Positions 1 through 10,760 of a stretch of DNA of 64,000 nt are shown piece by piece. Location: contig NC_060064.1 in assembly GCF_020283565.1 (NCBI RefSeq), forward strand, positions 5,416,001-5,480,000. Direction: 5' to 3'. The DNA is from Trifolium pratense (Eukaryota > Streptophyta > Magnoliopsida > Fabales > Fabaceae). Each line of letters opens with the position of its first letter. Positions within the stretch are counted from its first letter, which is position 1. A program made the position numbers and the translations under genes. A model generated the notes under the pieces. The model did not search any database and was not told where the DNA came from. It saw only the letters and a list, made by a program, of their open reading frames with translations.

Positions 1-1554
1 ATCCTTTAAAATCCAGAAGTAGATAGTTGGACCTAACCCCAAGTTGCATCAGGTCAGTGATCAATGTCCAACTCTATATACTCAGAAAGGTCTCATCTCT
101 TAATCTTGGTCAGAAAATTATATTCAAATGTGTTTTTTTATGTCCACAGAAAACACATTTTGACCTTCAATGAACGGAATAGTAATAGCTGCCAAAATGG
201 GATTTAATATTACTCACAACCACACGTTTTATAGATTAGAGCTTTTAGCTACCCCCACAATTACTTACTGTATTTTATTTTGAGTGGGGGCGGGGGTGAA
301 GTGGGAGGTGTATTCAAAGTTTGAAAGTTTTGACAAACTGAAATTATTTGAAAAGAGTATTACCGACAAAATATTTGTGCAACACATGATCTTAGAGTAA
401 ACGTGTATTTTAATTTAATTAATTAATTCATTTATTTATTTTTTGAAAAAATTCATTTATTTATATAAAATTGAAAAAATTAATCCTATATAACAAAGAA
501 ACAAATCTAACATCTCATTATTCCTGCTATCTAAACTAGTTTTTTATTTAACAACAAATATATTATTAATAATAACCGCTCTCTGCACAAGATGAATAAA
601 GGCGGGAAAATACGGAGCTACAAAACAAAAGCTAGTATGGTTGGAAAGTTCAGAAACAGAGAGAGTAAAAGATAGAAATCATCCACCTTTTATTTGAGAA
701 AGTCATTTTGTAGAAAATAATAATATAGAGTACTTATAATTGAGTATAACACCAAGAAACAAATTTGAAAAATCTATCTAAATCCTCCAAAATTAGAGGA
801 CTTGTGTATTATGCAGAAACATAAACTCTTCAAATCCTTCCATTTACGCGCGGTCAAATGTGGGTGTAGTGTAGACAGGTCACGTGTAATCAGCACCGCG
901 GAATCATTTGTTTTTAAAAAGATAGTTTAGATTTTAAGACAAAATTTTATTTTTTTTGTTTAATATTATATTTAACTTAATTATTGTTGATACATGACTA
1001 ATCGCATTATACACTTGAATCCAACAATTTCTCTTCTCAAGTGCAAGTCTTCTACATCTTTTACGCACTACCATTATAATCAATGAAAACACACGTAGAT
1101 ACCTTTCGATACAAGAATTCTACATCATGGTCGAGTCTAGCTCTTCCACTAAGTCCAACCATAGTTTTGATAAAGGGTCCAGTAAACTTGAGAAGCAACA
1201 GCAAATTAGTCATATATTTGTAACCACCAAACCTGATCAAAACTTTGAGATATCGAATATATGAATCACGTCTCTTATACATGTTTAATATTCAATACAT
1301 TCATAATTAATATGAGATACCGAATATATGAATCATGTCTCTTATACATGTCTAATATTCAACGCATTTATAATCAAGACCAACATTTTAACTCAATTAG
1401 TATCTTATTTTTAGAGGAGATTGTTATTCATTATGTAAAATGGTTGTTGTAGACGGTGAAGTTTTAATGGATTGAGTCGTTGAGGGGTGGCAAATTGGCA
1501 TGTTCATGTGCACATTTATAATACTTTTTTTTATAACTCTCTGGTTCTCAGGGG
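1..1554. other. AT-rich intergenic stretch
   Basis: No coding region is supported. The short open frames here have no recognisable domain and lie in AT-rich sequence. A pair of related stretches carrying ATATGAATCA and TGTCTCTTATACATGT sits about 65 bp apart near 1258-1350, a small local direct duplication. Nothing else was recognised. Confidence 0.5.
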
Positions 1555-1690
1555 AAATGAGTCATAGTAGTCTAGAGTTCGGCCGCGAGGTAAGTAAAGT
1601 TTGGCAAAAAAATTGTTCCACCCAGGAATCAAACCCGGATTCTCTCGAAATCCGACCTTTTTGGTGAAGCTCATTAACCACTTGCGTCCA
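1555..1690 (-). mobile_element. SINE, family A (tRNA-derived type), copy 1
   Basis: Read on the minus strand this begins near CAAGTGGTTAATGAGCTTCA, which resembles a Pol III A box. It then carries GGGTTTGATTCCTGGG, a B-box-like motif, and a shared 3' tail containing CTCGCGGCCGAACTCTAG. A close relative lies on the plus strand at 23745-23885 inside the BEL1-like gene, with decayed relatives at 44110 and 46358. The shared body is about 130 bp. Calling it a SINE rests on the spaced A/B-box-like motifs and dispersal. Target-site duplications were not resolved. Confidence 0.6.
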
Positions 1691-1903
1691 ATGACTTGAT
1701 TTTTAATACTAATAATAATCTACTAGTGATTTAATTTGATTCTTTCATCATGGGCTCATTATTGGGCTCATTATTGCTTTCAAGCTTCAACGCCATTGGT
1801 AGTATTTTTCAGACGCCTGATTGATTCATTTATCTATTTATTTATTTATTTTATTTTATTTTGGTCAATATTTTTGCATGAAGAACTTTCTGGTTAAATA
1901 TCG

Positions 1904-1929
1904 TATTATTATTATTATTATTATTATTA

Positions 1930-1988
<59 letters not shown>
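1904..1988. repeat. (TTA)n microsatellite
   Basis: About 28 TTA/ATT trinucleotide units, interrupted once near 1929. It is likely length-polymorphic. The open frame crossing it (a poly-isoleucine/leucine run) is an artefact of the repeat. Confidence 0.95.
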
Positions 1989-2843
1989 GAGTTAATTTTT
2001 CTAAAACATTCACATAGTACTCTCCTAAGTGGTCTACGTACGCAAATTTATTAGAAAAGTCGACGATTTAAACTAAATTTGAGGAAAATGACCAACTTGA
2101 AACTTTTAAAAAATAAGGGACCAAATTGAAACCTAAAATAAACATAACAGATCAAATATGCAATTAATTCTAATTTTTAACAACCTAAAACCTTCTCAAT
2201 CTATAATCTTTGTTTGATGATGGTGTTTTGAATTTTAAAATTTGTTAAACTCTTTTGATTGTATAAATAAGTAGTTTAATATAATTATATATGTCGATGT
2301 GGATTCAGTTTTCATTGTAGTCTCTTATTTAGTTGAGCCTTAATTATATTGGAAACATGACTATACTCTTGCATGTTATTTCTTGTTTAAAAATTTCTTC
2401 CAAAATTAAATATTAAAAAACAGAGTTTAAATATTTCTATATTCAAAATTTGGGTTGATAAAATTCCCTCCAAAAATTTGCCCAGACTCCCTAACAATCT
2501 TGGAGTCGCCTATGCGTATAACAACTTAATCATTCCTAGCTATTGTCAAAAAAAAAAAAAACTTAATCATTCCTAGCTAACCTAAGACTATCCCTTTTAC
2601 GTCAAAATAAGAATGCCGCTAGATCTTCTGAGTACCAATAACGTTGAAATCATTACTACATCAACAAAAAATAAGCACCACAATCAACTTAAGTATATCT
2701 CTCTAGCTTTCTCTTTTGTCTTACTTCCACAATCAACTTGGAGTATTTATTTATGCAGAAGAAAATAAGCACCACACGAAATTCAAACTATTGTCAACAA
2801 AAAAATAATTCAAACTATTATCAATCGAGAAGGGAGCTACATG
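1989..2843. other. AT-rich intergenic stretch
   Basis: No gene was recognised. There is a small direct duplication of ACTTAATCATTCCTAGCTA near 2523-2579, separated by a poly-A run. Another short repeat around AATAAGCACCACA falls at 2671 and 2764. Confidence 0.4.
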
Positions 2844-2851
2844 GTATTAGA

Positions 2852-3855
2852 TAGAGCTGGGTATGTGGGTTAGCACGCCCCGTTTAACCCGCTCGCATAA
2901 ACCCGCATATTAAACGGGGCGAACAAACCCGTCGGCAAATATAAACGAGTTATAATATTAAGCCCGAGTCCGGTCCGCATAAGCCCGCGGGTTAAACGGT
3001 TAACCCGCGAACTATTACCAAAAAAAATAAAAAATCAGTTTTTTCAAAAAATAAATTAAATTAGTAAAATATTAATATAATGAAAGCTTAAAAGAATATA
3101 TTATTAATAATTTTATCTTATAACATATAAATTGTAACCAACAAATAAAAATAAATAAAGTTTGTGATATCATTGAGTTTATCTATCTTATCTTTGTAAA
3201 TAATGCAACTAAAATCAAATTCAACTGATTCTTATCGTCATTTTTGTACCGTCCATTTTAGTGAGAAAAACTTTCTACGTGTACCCAAAAAAGCATAAAA
3301 AGATTAACAGATTAAACTTAACTAAATCACATCAAGGTAACCAAATTATTCAAAACATAATAGCGGAAAATACCCCCGAAAAAAATAACTACTCATTTGG
3401 ACATGTATCTTTTAAATACTAACAAATGTATATACAGCTAAGACAAAGTAAAAGATAGTGAAAAAGAACAAAAGATTATAAGTAGAAGAACATGTCTGAA
3501 TCCTGATGTTTTGTGTTGTGGTCTACTTGATTAAAATTGGAGTGTGTTGTTGCTTTTTATAATTAGGGTTTAGACTAAGTTTTTTTTTTTTTTTTGTGGT
3601 TAAAAAAGTTGAATTTGGACATGGACCAAGTTATTTATATCTGCTAAATTTTGTAATTAATTATATAAAAAAAAAGAAGGCGGGCCACGGGCTAACCCGC
3701 GAACCCGCGGATTTAACCCGCATAACCCGCGGTTTTAACGGTCCAACCCACACGGGCAAAAATGTAAGCGGGCCAAAAAAAGTTGGTCTTAAGTCCGTGC
3801 GGGCTGCGGGTTAAATGGATCAGTCCGCGGACCTTGGTTCGTATACCCGGCTCTA
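2852..3855. mobile_element. Non-autonomous hAT-type DNA transposon (1004 bp)
   Basis: The ends are inverted: TAGAGCTGGGTAT on the left, and TAGAGCCGGGTAT when the right end is read on the minus strand. An identical 8-bp duplication GTATTAGA flanks the element at 2844-2851 and 3856-3863. An 8-bp TSD and a YAGRGCTGGG-like terminus are hallmarks of the hAT superfamily. The subterminal 150 bp on each side are dense in repeats of the AACCCGC type, as expected for transposase binding sites. The interior is AT-rich with no transposase frame, so mobilisation would need a transposase from elsewhere. Confidence 0.85.
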
Positions 3856-3981
3856 GTATTAGACCACCAAACCAACTAAAAACGAAACGATCCATCCCGT
3901 CAATCCCACAACTCTCTATTATTTCAAATGCACAACATATCGCACAACCCATTCATAGAAAGTACATGAATAACCAAAGAT

Positions 3982-4286
3982 CGTTAAGAAGTCTCACATC
4001 GGTTGCGATATGACCTGACTAGTGTTTATAAACTAGAGACAATCCTCACTTTACAAGTCGGTTTTGTAAGGATGAGTTAGACTCAAAACTCAATTCTAAG
4101 ATGGTGCCATGCATCCACATATAGAAGGATATAAGCAGTATCATTATCGTTATGATATATGAATAAAGAGTGATCAGAGAAGTGTGAGAGAAACCCAATG
4201 TGGTAACATAGTCAAATAACCGATTATCCCAAAAGCTTAAGCTATTAGGATAGAGCTACATCAATGGTTTTATATTATTTCTAACA
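3982..4286 (-). mobile_element. LTR of a truncated TRIM-like retroelement
   Basis: Read on the minus strand the segment opens TGTTAGAAATAATATAAA, directly after a purine-rich tract GTGAGGGGACG (4287-4297) that looks like a polypurine tract. It closes CTTCTTAACG, one base from the expected AACA end. About 60 bp of internal sequence (GGGCTTGAAGCG region) continue to the right. No second LTR or coding frame was found, so this looks like a 5'-truncated element with its 3' LTR retained. The 5-bp TSD could not be verified. Confidence 0.5.
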
Positions 4287-4729
4287 CGTCCCCTCACGCA
4301 AGAGCCCACTTGGGCTTGAAGCGTGGATAATGCATAGGCGCACCTACCATATGCTTAAATTCCACTTTTTAATTAGAAAGTGAGGGGAGCATAGATCGAA
4401 CTTTAAACCACTTAATCATAGATTTAGAGTTAAAGATATAAAATGAGCATAAAGTGTGAATTATTCAATTAATCATTAAAGCAAAACCTGTGTCAATAAT
4501 TTGTTGCACAGTGTACTCAATTGTCATTGTCAAGAACCATACATCAAAGTTAAATCAAATTGTTATCCAAATAAACTAGTTATACCTTTTATGAACAATA
4601 TAATTGATTCCTCTATATCAGTCATTCCTAATTCTCTTTTCCAACTAATTCTATACATGGTTTCAAAAAATTTAAAATCAAAATTTAATTCATCTGGTCT
4701 AGAGGAAAATTAATTATACTAAACTAATT
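4287..4729. other. Retroelement remnant and spacer downstream of PUB gene
   Basis: The first ~60 bp look like internal sequence of the truncated retroelement to the left. The rest is AT-rich 3' flank of the U-box gene. No clear poly(A) signal was singled out. Confidence 0.4.
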
Positions 4730-5983
4730 TCATACATAATTGGGGTATGAAGAAAGTAAATTACTAGGTATGCATGGAGAATTCCTCCAAGCCCTAGCAT
4801 GCATCTTAAGTATCTCCCTAGCTTTCTCTTTTGTCTTACTTCCACAATCAACTTGAAGAACCAAACAAAGTTTAGCAACAACACCAAGTTTAAGCATTTC
4901 TTGAACAACATTAGGAGTTGCAGAGAATTTAGAAACAGACAACAGAATCCTCACAGCTCTATCATTCGCGAGCGTCGAAACCCTTAGAATCTTCTTAGAA
5001 ACAACAGCTAGACCAGCTGCATGTTTCAAAAGTTCAGCTCTTCCTTCAGCACATTGACAAAGATTCTCCAACAAAACCAACATCATTTCATTTGGTTTTC
5101 TGTCTTTGAAATTTTCTAATAAAAGTTCTATCAAAACAGGAACTGTTCCTGCTTCAACACCTCTGATTCTGTTTCTTCCCCATGGACAAAGTTCAATCAA
5201 TGTCTGAAGTGCTGCTTTTGATACCTTTTGAGATATTTGATCCTTCAAAACTTGAACCAGTTCAACAAACAGTTCGGTTTTTTGATGTAGTAACTGCACT
5301 GCTTCTGCTACTTGTGACATAGATTTTAACAAAAAAACTGCATAAGCTCTTGATTCAAAGAAACCTTTCTGCATAACTTTTGTTAATGACTCAATAAATT
5401 CGCCGTTTCTAAAAGCCAGAAGATTCTTCAATCCAGTCTCGGAAACATGAAGATTATGAAGTATACTTAATGCTTCATCAACAGGATTAACATTAATCTC
5501 AGACAATAATGATGCAGGATCATTGTTTATTACAACAGAAGCTAAAAACTCAACAACACCTGCATCTTCCATGATACGTTTATTTGTTTCACTTCCAGAA
5601 GCAATGGATTTAAGTCTTTTAAGACAATTAATCTGAATGGTGAGAGATGAATGAGAAGCTTCTTTGATTAGTTTTGTGATTTGGGTTTTGTTGGTTGGTG
5701 GTTTTGGTGTTGGAATTCTTTCAACTCCTTGTGAAGCATTTAATGTGCACCATGCTTGGATCAATCTTCTAAGTGTATGATTTGGTGTAAGATCAGTGTA
5801 ATCTGATAACTCTTGTTTTGTAACAGGACATGTTTTGTTTTTCTTTGAAATCAACCATTTTTCGATACTTTCTCTGTCGTAAGTTATACCGGTTGAAACG
5901 GTTACCGGATCCTTCATGATTTCTAATGATATAGGACAAACAAAGAATGAAGGAACATCGATCTCGATCTCGTCATGATCCAT
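4730..5983 (-). CDS. PUB22/23-like: U-box E3 ubiquitin ligase, PUB22/23-like
   Basis: A single-exon gene for a 417-residue protein, the usual size for class-III plant U-box proteins. The U-box is at residues ~10-84 and contains FFVCPISLEIMKDPVTVSTG, GITYDRESIEKWL, CPVTKQ and NHTLRRLIQAWC, all typical of the E2-binding fold. The linker VERIPTPKPP and the ARM-like repeats (~120-400; landmarks CPWGRNRIRGVEAG, LCQCAEGRAELLKHAAG, ILRVSTLANDRAVR, GVVAKLCLVLQVDCG) match Arabidopsis PUB22/PUB23 better than PUB24. Proteins of this group act in the cytosol, ubiquitinate targets and damp PAMP-triggered immunity and drought responses. That role is known for the family and inferred here. The start was chosen because MDHDEIEIDVPSFFVCP gives the family-typical short acidic lead, and there is an A-rich leader and a TATA box upstream. 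No frame damage is seen. Confidence 0.93.
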   Translation of the reverse strand: MDHDEIEIDVPSFFVCPISLEIMKDPVTVSTGITYDRESIEKWLISKKNKTCPVTKQELSDYTDLTPNHTLRRLIQAWCTLNASQGVERIPTPKPPTNKTQITKLIKEASHSSLTIQINCLKRLKSIASGSETNKRIMEDAGVVEFLASVVINNDPASLLSEINVNPVDEALSILHNLHVSETGLKNLLAFRNGEFIESLTKVMQKGFFESRAYAVFLLKSMSQVAEAVQLLHQKTELFVELVQVLKDQISQKVSKAALQTLIELCPWGRNRIRGVEAGTVPVLIELLLENFKDRKPNEMMLVLLENLCQCAEGRAELLKHAAGLAVVSKKILRVSTLANDRAVRILLSVSKFSATPNVVQEMLKLGVVAKLCLVLQVDCGSKTKEKAREILKMHARAWRNSPCIPSNLLSSYPNYV

Positions 5984-6191
5984 TTTTTCTTGTAAATGAA
6001 TGAAACTAATTAAGTACTTGACTCAAGTGGTTACTGATCTGATTAGTCTTTGCAGTTGCAAGCAAGTGAAATATTTGGAGGTGAAATATGAATATGAAGT
6101 AGTAAGATGGTATATTGATGATATGATTTTGGAGATTGTTTGTGATGGGTTTGTGAGTTTTGCAATGAAGAAATGAGAGAGGGGTTGGTCT

Positions 6192-6199
6192 TATTTATA
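6192..6199 (-). promoter_or_regulatory. TATA box of the PUB gene
   Basis: Read on the minus strand this is TATAAATA, about 210 bp upstream of the start codon. It leaves a 5' leader of roughly 180 bp with no intron needed. It is the only well-formed TATA motif close to the gene. Confidence 0.6.
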
Positions 6200-7615
6200 C
6201 AAAGAAGCGTGTGTTAAATGTGGAATATGTTGAGAATTTGGGATTAGTCAAAACACGGAAAAAAGTAATAGAGCCTCCATTCAAGAGAGAGAGAGAGAGA
6301 GTGTGTGCTATGACTATTCTACATTTATGTGGAATGGAATGGCTCAACTAGTAACAACTTTAATTTACTTAGTCGTCAACGCCAACTAGACAAAAATGAA
6401 AAATATACAAACATAGAGTATTAATATTATAATAGGCACATGGGGGATATGTTGTTTGACAGCTTCTATGTCGATAATAGCTTAGTAACTTAATTCATGT
6501 ATACATGCAAGTGTTTTTTTTTTTTGACAAAATATACATGCAAGTGTTTTGTTTGTGTATTTTTGTAAGGGTCTTGTTAACATGTGTCCTTAAGAATTGA
6601 GTCGAGCAGAAGAAATTAGATACCAACAATATTATTATGACATACTAAGATTCATATATTCCCACAATTGCGATGGGAGGAAGGTAGAACCACTTGATGT
6701 TAGAACTACCCTTAAATCAGAATAAATAGTGGTAAAAGTAAAAAAAAATAAAATCTAATTTATATAAAATTTTGCTTCTTGTTTTGTCTGTTATGTCAAT
6801 ACCCTAGTGACTAATCACATGCATGCATTTTAATTAAGTGTGGAGAAATAATAAAAAATCTTAATTTGAATTTAGACACCTACAAATTAGCATTCATATA
6901 ACTATTAATTAAATTGTACTTATGAGACTTGTATGTTTGATATTTAATATAACATGAGAATATTCAACAGTTAGATTGAAAATATTGAATGTTTATATAT
7001 AGTGAATTATTAAAAAGTGTAGTTTTACGTACTTTTTTTTGTTTGACAATAAAAGTAAATTTACTTAGAATTATCGTAACTTGATCCCTTCTCATTTCAA
7101 TATTATATTCAAAAGTAAAAATATCAATATAAAAAAGTAAAAATATTACTTTAAAGAATTTTTTTTTGAACCATATTACTTTAAAGAATTGAAACTTCGT
7201 AATTTACCAAAATTCTCTACATAAAAATCAAACAACTGGTTGTTTAAAAGTCACATTCCATCTATTGTAAAAAAAAGTCACATTCCATCTCTATTAATCC
7301 GTATGAATCAAGTGGACCGGCACTTATTCTCAACGTTCATTAACTAGTCTTTAAGTATAAAGGTTTTAACTTGTTCAAAAAAAGAGTTTACATTTTTTTA
7401 AAAGAAAAACTTCTAGTATACTAGTAGTATAAATATGGAGTGTTAAAAGTTTGGACAACACTTCGACACCTCATATAAACCTCATATAACGTGTCTAGTA
7501 GCTATCAACTAAACTACTTTTACATGAGAATTAAAAATCAAGATTTTGATGACATAATATTAGGTTTGTAAAAAAAAATGACATAATATTGGGAATATTA
7601 CATATTTAATATATA
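6200..7615. other. PUB upstream region and intergenic DNA
   Basis: Contains a short (GA)n run at ~6284-6302. A lone end (AAGGGTCTTGTTAACATGTG near 6568) matches the left terminus of the Mutator-type MITE at 11804, so a broken copy of that family sits here. Two small direct duplications occur near 6514-6548 (TACATGCAAGTGTTTT) and 7238-7289 (GTCACATTCCATCT). No gene was recognised. Confidence 0.5.
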
Positions 7616-7926
7616 CTCCCTCTGTCCCATATTATAAGCAAAAAAATATTTTTACACTTATTAAGAAAAATGATAATTTGAAGTATAACATTTTATGTTT
7701 TTCTTGAAATAAGTTTCATGGGAAGAAGTAAAAATAATTTTTATTTGTTATTGATTATGGGGAAAAGAAGATAGAGAGTGAATTAAATGTAATTTCTATT
7801 TAATTTCATGAGAATAAGTAAAAATATATCTTGAAAATGATAAAAATTAGTTTTTTTAATTGCTTATAATTTGAGATATGAAAATGTGATTTTTTTTCTT
7901 CTTCTTATAATACGAGACGGAGGGAG
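7616..7926. mobile_element. Stowaway-like MITE, copy 1
   Basis: Starts CTCCCTCTGTCCCATATTAT and ends with the near inverse, ATAATACGAGACGGAGGGAG. CTCCCTCYGT termini are the signature of Stowaway (Tc1/mariner-derived) MITEs. The left junction follows TA; the right TA duplication is not exact. About 311 bp, no coding capacity. Confidence 0.75.
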
Positions 7927-8689
7927 CATAGACATAATAAATGGTTCTGTATGTTTAATTTTTATATTTTAAATAAATTAACATTTTATAAACATTCATC
8001 ATGTATAATTCTTTTTTTTTTATAGATACAAAATTCTATAAAAGAAAAAACTAATGAATGTCTATAAAATATTGATTTAAAAATCTTATCAAAGAAAAAT
8101 ATTGATTTAAAATTGTTTTGTACTAGACATTTGAGATGGACTTAGTCCAATGTCACATCCATCGACCTAGTGTCAAATTTATCGGTTTATATATACAACC
8201 TTTCGCACCTCACAATATATGTCTCACTTCTCGACCTCCACCTCAAGGTATAATGATTTTGGTGTCGAAGTGTTCTCTGTAGCTACCCCCTTTTTTTTGC
8301 ATCGTCGGTCATTTTCACGCTCGAATTCCGACCTCTTGCTCAGAACATTCCTTCCATCGGTCCATCAAGCGAGTTCTATATCCTACAATATCTTTTATTT
8401 TCTTCCGATAAAACTTAAGATATGTTACGAACAAAAATAATAAAAAGAAACACCCAGAAAATATTTGATATATTCGTTATATATCTTTAAGGCTTTTGAA
8501 CTCTCATAAATTTTCTACTTTATCATAAAAAAATCATTTAAATTTTTAATTGATATTAAAAAGTCCTTTTAATAAATTTTCTTAACAAGTTAACAAAAAA
8601 TTCCTTCTTTTTTTTTTACAAAAAATCTATCAATTTTTTATTATAATTAATAACAATAACACTTTTTTTTTTCCTTTCACCATCAGTTT
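7927..8689. other. AT-rich intergenic stretch
   Basis: The 73-codon open frame at 8219-8440 has no recognisable domain and no supporting context. I regard it as non-coding. Confidence 0.4.
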
Positions 8690-8820
8690 AATCTGATTCG
8701 AGGGTCAGTTATGGAATCAAGTGGTTTCAGTCCCTCCCGATCGCAGTTACAGGGGATCGAACCGTGATCCTCCCTACTAAGTTCAGCGTCAATCATCACT
8801 GAACCAACTAACGATTGATA
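8690..8820 (-). mobile_element. SINE, family B (tRNA-derived type), copy 1
   Basis: On the minus strand it reads TAGTTGGTTCAGTGATGATT (A-box-like). About 45 bp later comes CACGGTTCGATCCCC, a good B box. The element continues with a GGGAGGGACTGAAACCACTT body. A decayed plus-strand relative with the same A-box region is at 38718. Confidence 0.6.
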
Positions 8821-8941
8821 AAAAACACTTTTTTAAAACAATTGAAGTATAAAAGTTTTACATAACAGATATACATTATAAATAAATTTTTAATTTTCTT
8901 AACCAGTACGTGTGAATTCACTAAATAAACTTTAATATTTA

Positions 8942-9126
8942 GGGTTTTGCTAACTAGTGCCCCCGGGACACTTTTTAAGCATTCCATTAAAAGAAACTTT
9001 TAATTCAAAAAATTAAACACTCCAATTTCCAATGCGTTGACTTTACGTATTTCCATAAAAATTCAATAAAAAACTTACTATTTAAGGGCTTAAAGAGTGC
9101 CTCGGGGGCACTATTTAGCATTTGCC
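8942..9126. mobile_element. Mutator-type MITE, GTGCCCCCGG family, copy 1
   Basis: A 185-bp element flanked by the identical 9-bp duplication TAATATTTA at 8933-8941 and 9127-9135. The left end is GGGTTTTGCTAACTAGTGCC; the right end read inverted is GGCAAATGCTAAATAGTGCC. A 9-bp TSD points to Mutator-like transposase mobilisation. It shares ends and the core motif GCGTTGACT with the element at 12799. Confidence 0.85.
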
Positions 9127-9579
9127 TAATATTTATGCATGTGTGTCTATAAATATTTGAAAAAGAAATGTAATTAACTTCTTTAAGTAATAATACTAAC
9201 TTACTAAGTATCAAGGCATATTTAGTCAAAAAAAGAAGAAGGTATCAGGACATATTGTTTATTCAAAAGGAAAAGTATCACGATATTGTTTATAAAAAAA
9301 AATAAAAAAGAAGAAGAAGTAGAAGAAAGTGTATGACGATTAGTTAAAAGGAATTGCAGTTTGATCTGAATTGTTTGTTTGTATTTGGCTGCTGGTCGAC
9401 AAAGATAAAAGTTGATTGACTTTGTTCGAAAAATAAAAAACAAGTTTATTATAATTCCACCATGTTGTGTTATACGTGATGTACTGATGGAAAGGATAAA
9501 GAAAACAACAAAAAACGCAAGTGGCTGTGGAAGATTCCGTTTTACTGTTCCACAATCGGAAAGGCCGACTAAAATGTTA
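9127..9579. other. Spacer between MITEs
   Basis: AT-rich with purine-rich tracts (AAGAAGAAGAAG near 9309). The 101-codon frame at 9412-9717 runs into the adjacent Stowaway element and is not believable as a gene. Confidence 0.4.
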
Positions 9580-9850
9580 CTCCCACCTTCCCTTAATATA
9601 AGTTGTCATGAGAGTTTTTCATGCATATTAAGAAAAATTGATAGTGTAATAAATATGTATTTTTTGTATATTAAAATTATTAAATTGTTTTTAATGAAAA
9701 GATGTATTTGTAGTTGACTTTTCGGATTTTAATTTAAAATAGAGTTATGTTCGGAAAAGTAATAATAAATGTGTCTAAGGAATTGAAAATAGACTTATAT
9801 TTAGAAACAAATTTTATATTTGAAAGGATGCTTATTAGGGACGGAGGGAG
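9580..9850. mobile_element. Stowaway-like MITE, copy 2
   Basis: Begins CTCCCACCTTCCCTTAATAT and ends TTATTAGGGACGGAGGGAG, with TA on both sides (left TTA, right TATT). Length is about 271 bp. It lies 35 bp left of a TRIM, so this is a small insertion hot spot. Confidence 0.75.
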
Positions 9851-9885
9851 TATTAGCTAGCTCATGGCATCAAATCGGTGTGCCT

Positions 9886-10240
9886 TGTTAGAAGTCACAC
9901 ATTGGCTAGAGATATGACATAGATAACATTTATAAGTGTAGTGCAAACCTCAACTCTCAAGCTAGCTTTTGTGTTTGAGTATATGCCTCCTAAATTCTAA
10001 TATGGTATCAGAACCTATATCCTAGATCCATTTGTTGTTTGTTGTGGAGACCTCCCATATTTGCGGCACCCATTGTTGTTGATTCCACGTTCCAGCTTGT
10101 TCAGTCCTGGACGTGAGGGGGTGTGTTAGAAGTACCACATTGGCTAGAGATATGACATAGATAGCATTTATAAGTGTAGTGTAAACCTCAACTCTCAAGT
10201 TAGCTTTTGTGGTTGAGTATAAGTCGTCCAAATTCTAATA
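9886..10240 (+). mobile_element. TRIM: terminal-repeat retrotransposon in miniature
   Basis: Two 117-bp direct repeats (9886-10002 and 10124-10240) start TGTTAGAAGT and end TTCTAATA. A 5-bp duplication TGCCT lies at 9881-9885 and 10241-10245. Immediately inside the left repeat, TGGTATCAGAAC (10003) matches the initiator-tRNA-Met primer-binding site. Immediately before the right repeat, GTGAGGGGG (10113-10121) is the polypurine tract. The 121-bp interior encodes nothing. All retroviral-type cis signals are present without any protein, which defines a TRIM. Confidence 0.9.
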
Positions 10241-10329
10241 TGCCTCTCAAGCTACCTTAGAGACTTTCTCCTTCATCCCTTTCTTGTGAGTTTGAGGTAT
10301 CGTATTTTGTCCCGCATGTGATTTAATTA

Positions 10330-10760
10330 GTATATATGATAATTATTTTGAAATTTTTATCAGTTATAATTTGTCCTATCTGATAGCACAGTGTTTGATT
10401 TATTTAGTACATTATAATTATTTAAGTATAGATTAATGTAAATTTTGATATTAAAGTTATCCGGTATATGGTAGTTAAAATTTATCCCGTGTAAAATAGT
10501 TTTTTTTGGAAAAAATTAGTTAAAATTTGTCTCACATATGTTAATTGTTTTGAAATGTTTATCAGTGATAATTTGTCTCGTATATGATGGTTATTTGGAA
10601 ATTTATGTCAGTTATAACTTATCCCATGTAAAATAGTTTTTTTGAAAAAAAAATTAGTTAAAATTAGTCTCATATATAATAATTTTTTTTGAAATTCTTA
10701 TCAGTAATAATTTGTCCCGTATATGATATTTAAAATTTATATCAGTTAGAATTTATCACG
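10330..10760. repeat. Diverged tandem repeat, ~135-bp period
   Basis: Units share motifs such as TTATCAGTxATAATTTGTC, ATCCCxTGTAAAATAG and TTAGTTAAAATT. For example, TTAGTTAAAAT recurs at about 10516 and 10651. Three to four degraded copies are present. No coding potential. Confidence 0.6.

Noticed and set aside
1821..2054. 77-codon frame rich in Ile/Leu
   Set aside because: Translation of the (TTA)n microsatellite.
9412..9717. 101-codon plus-strand open frame
   Set aside because: It runs from spacer into a Stowaway MITE, has no domain and has AT-biased codon use; not a gene.
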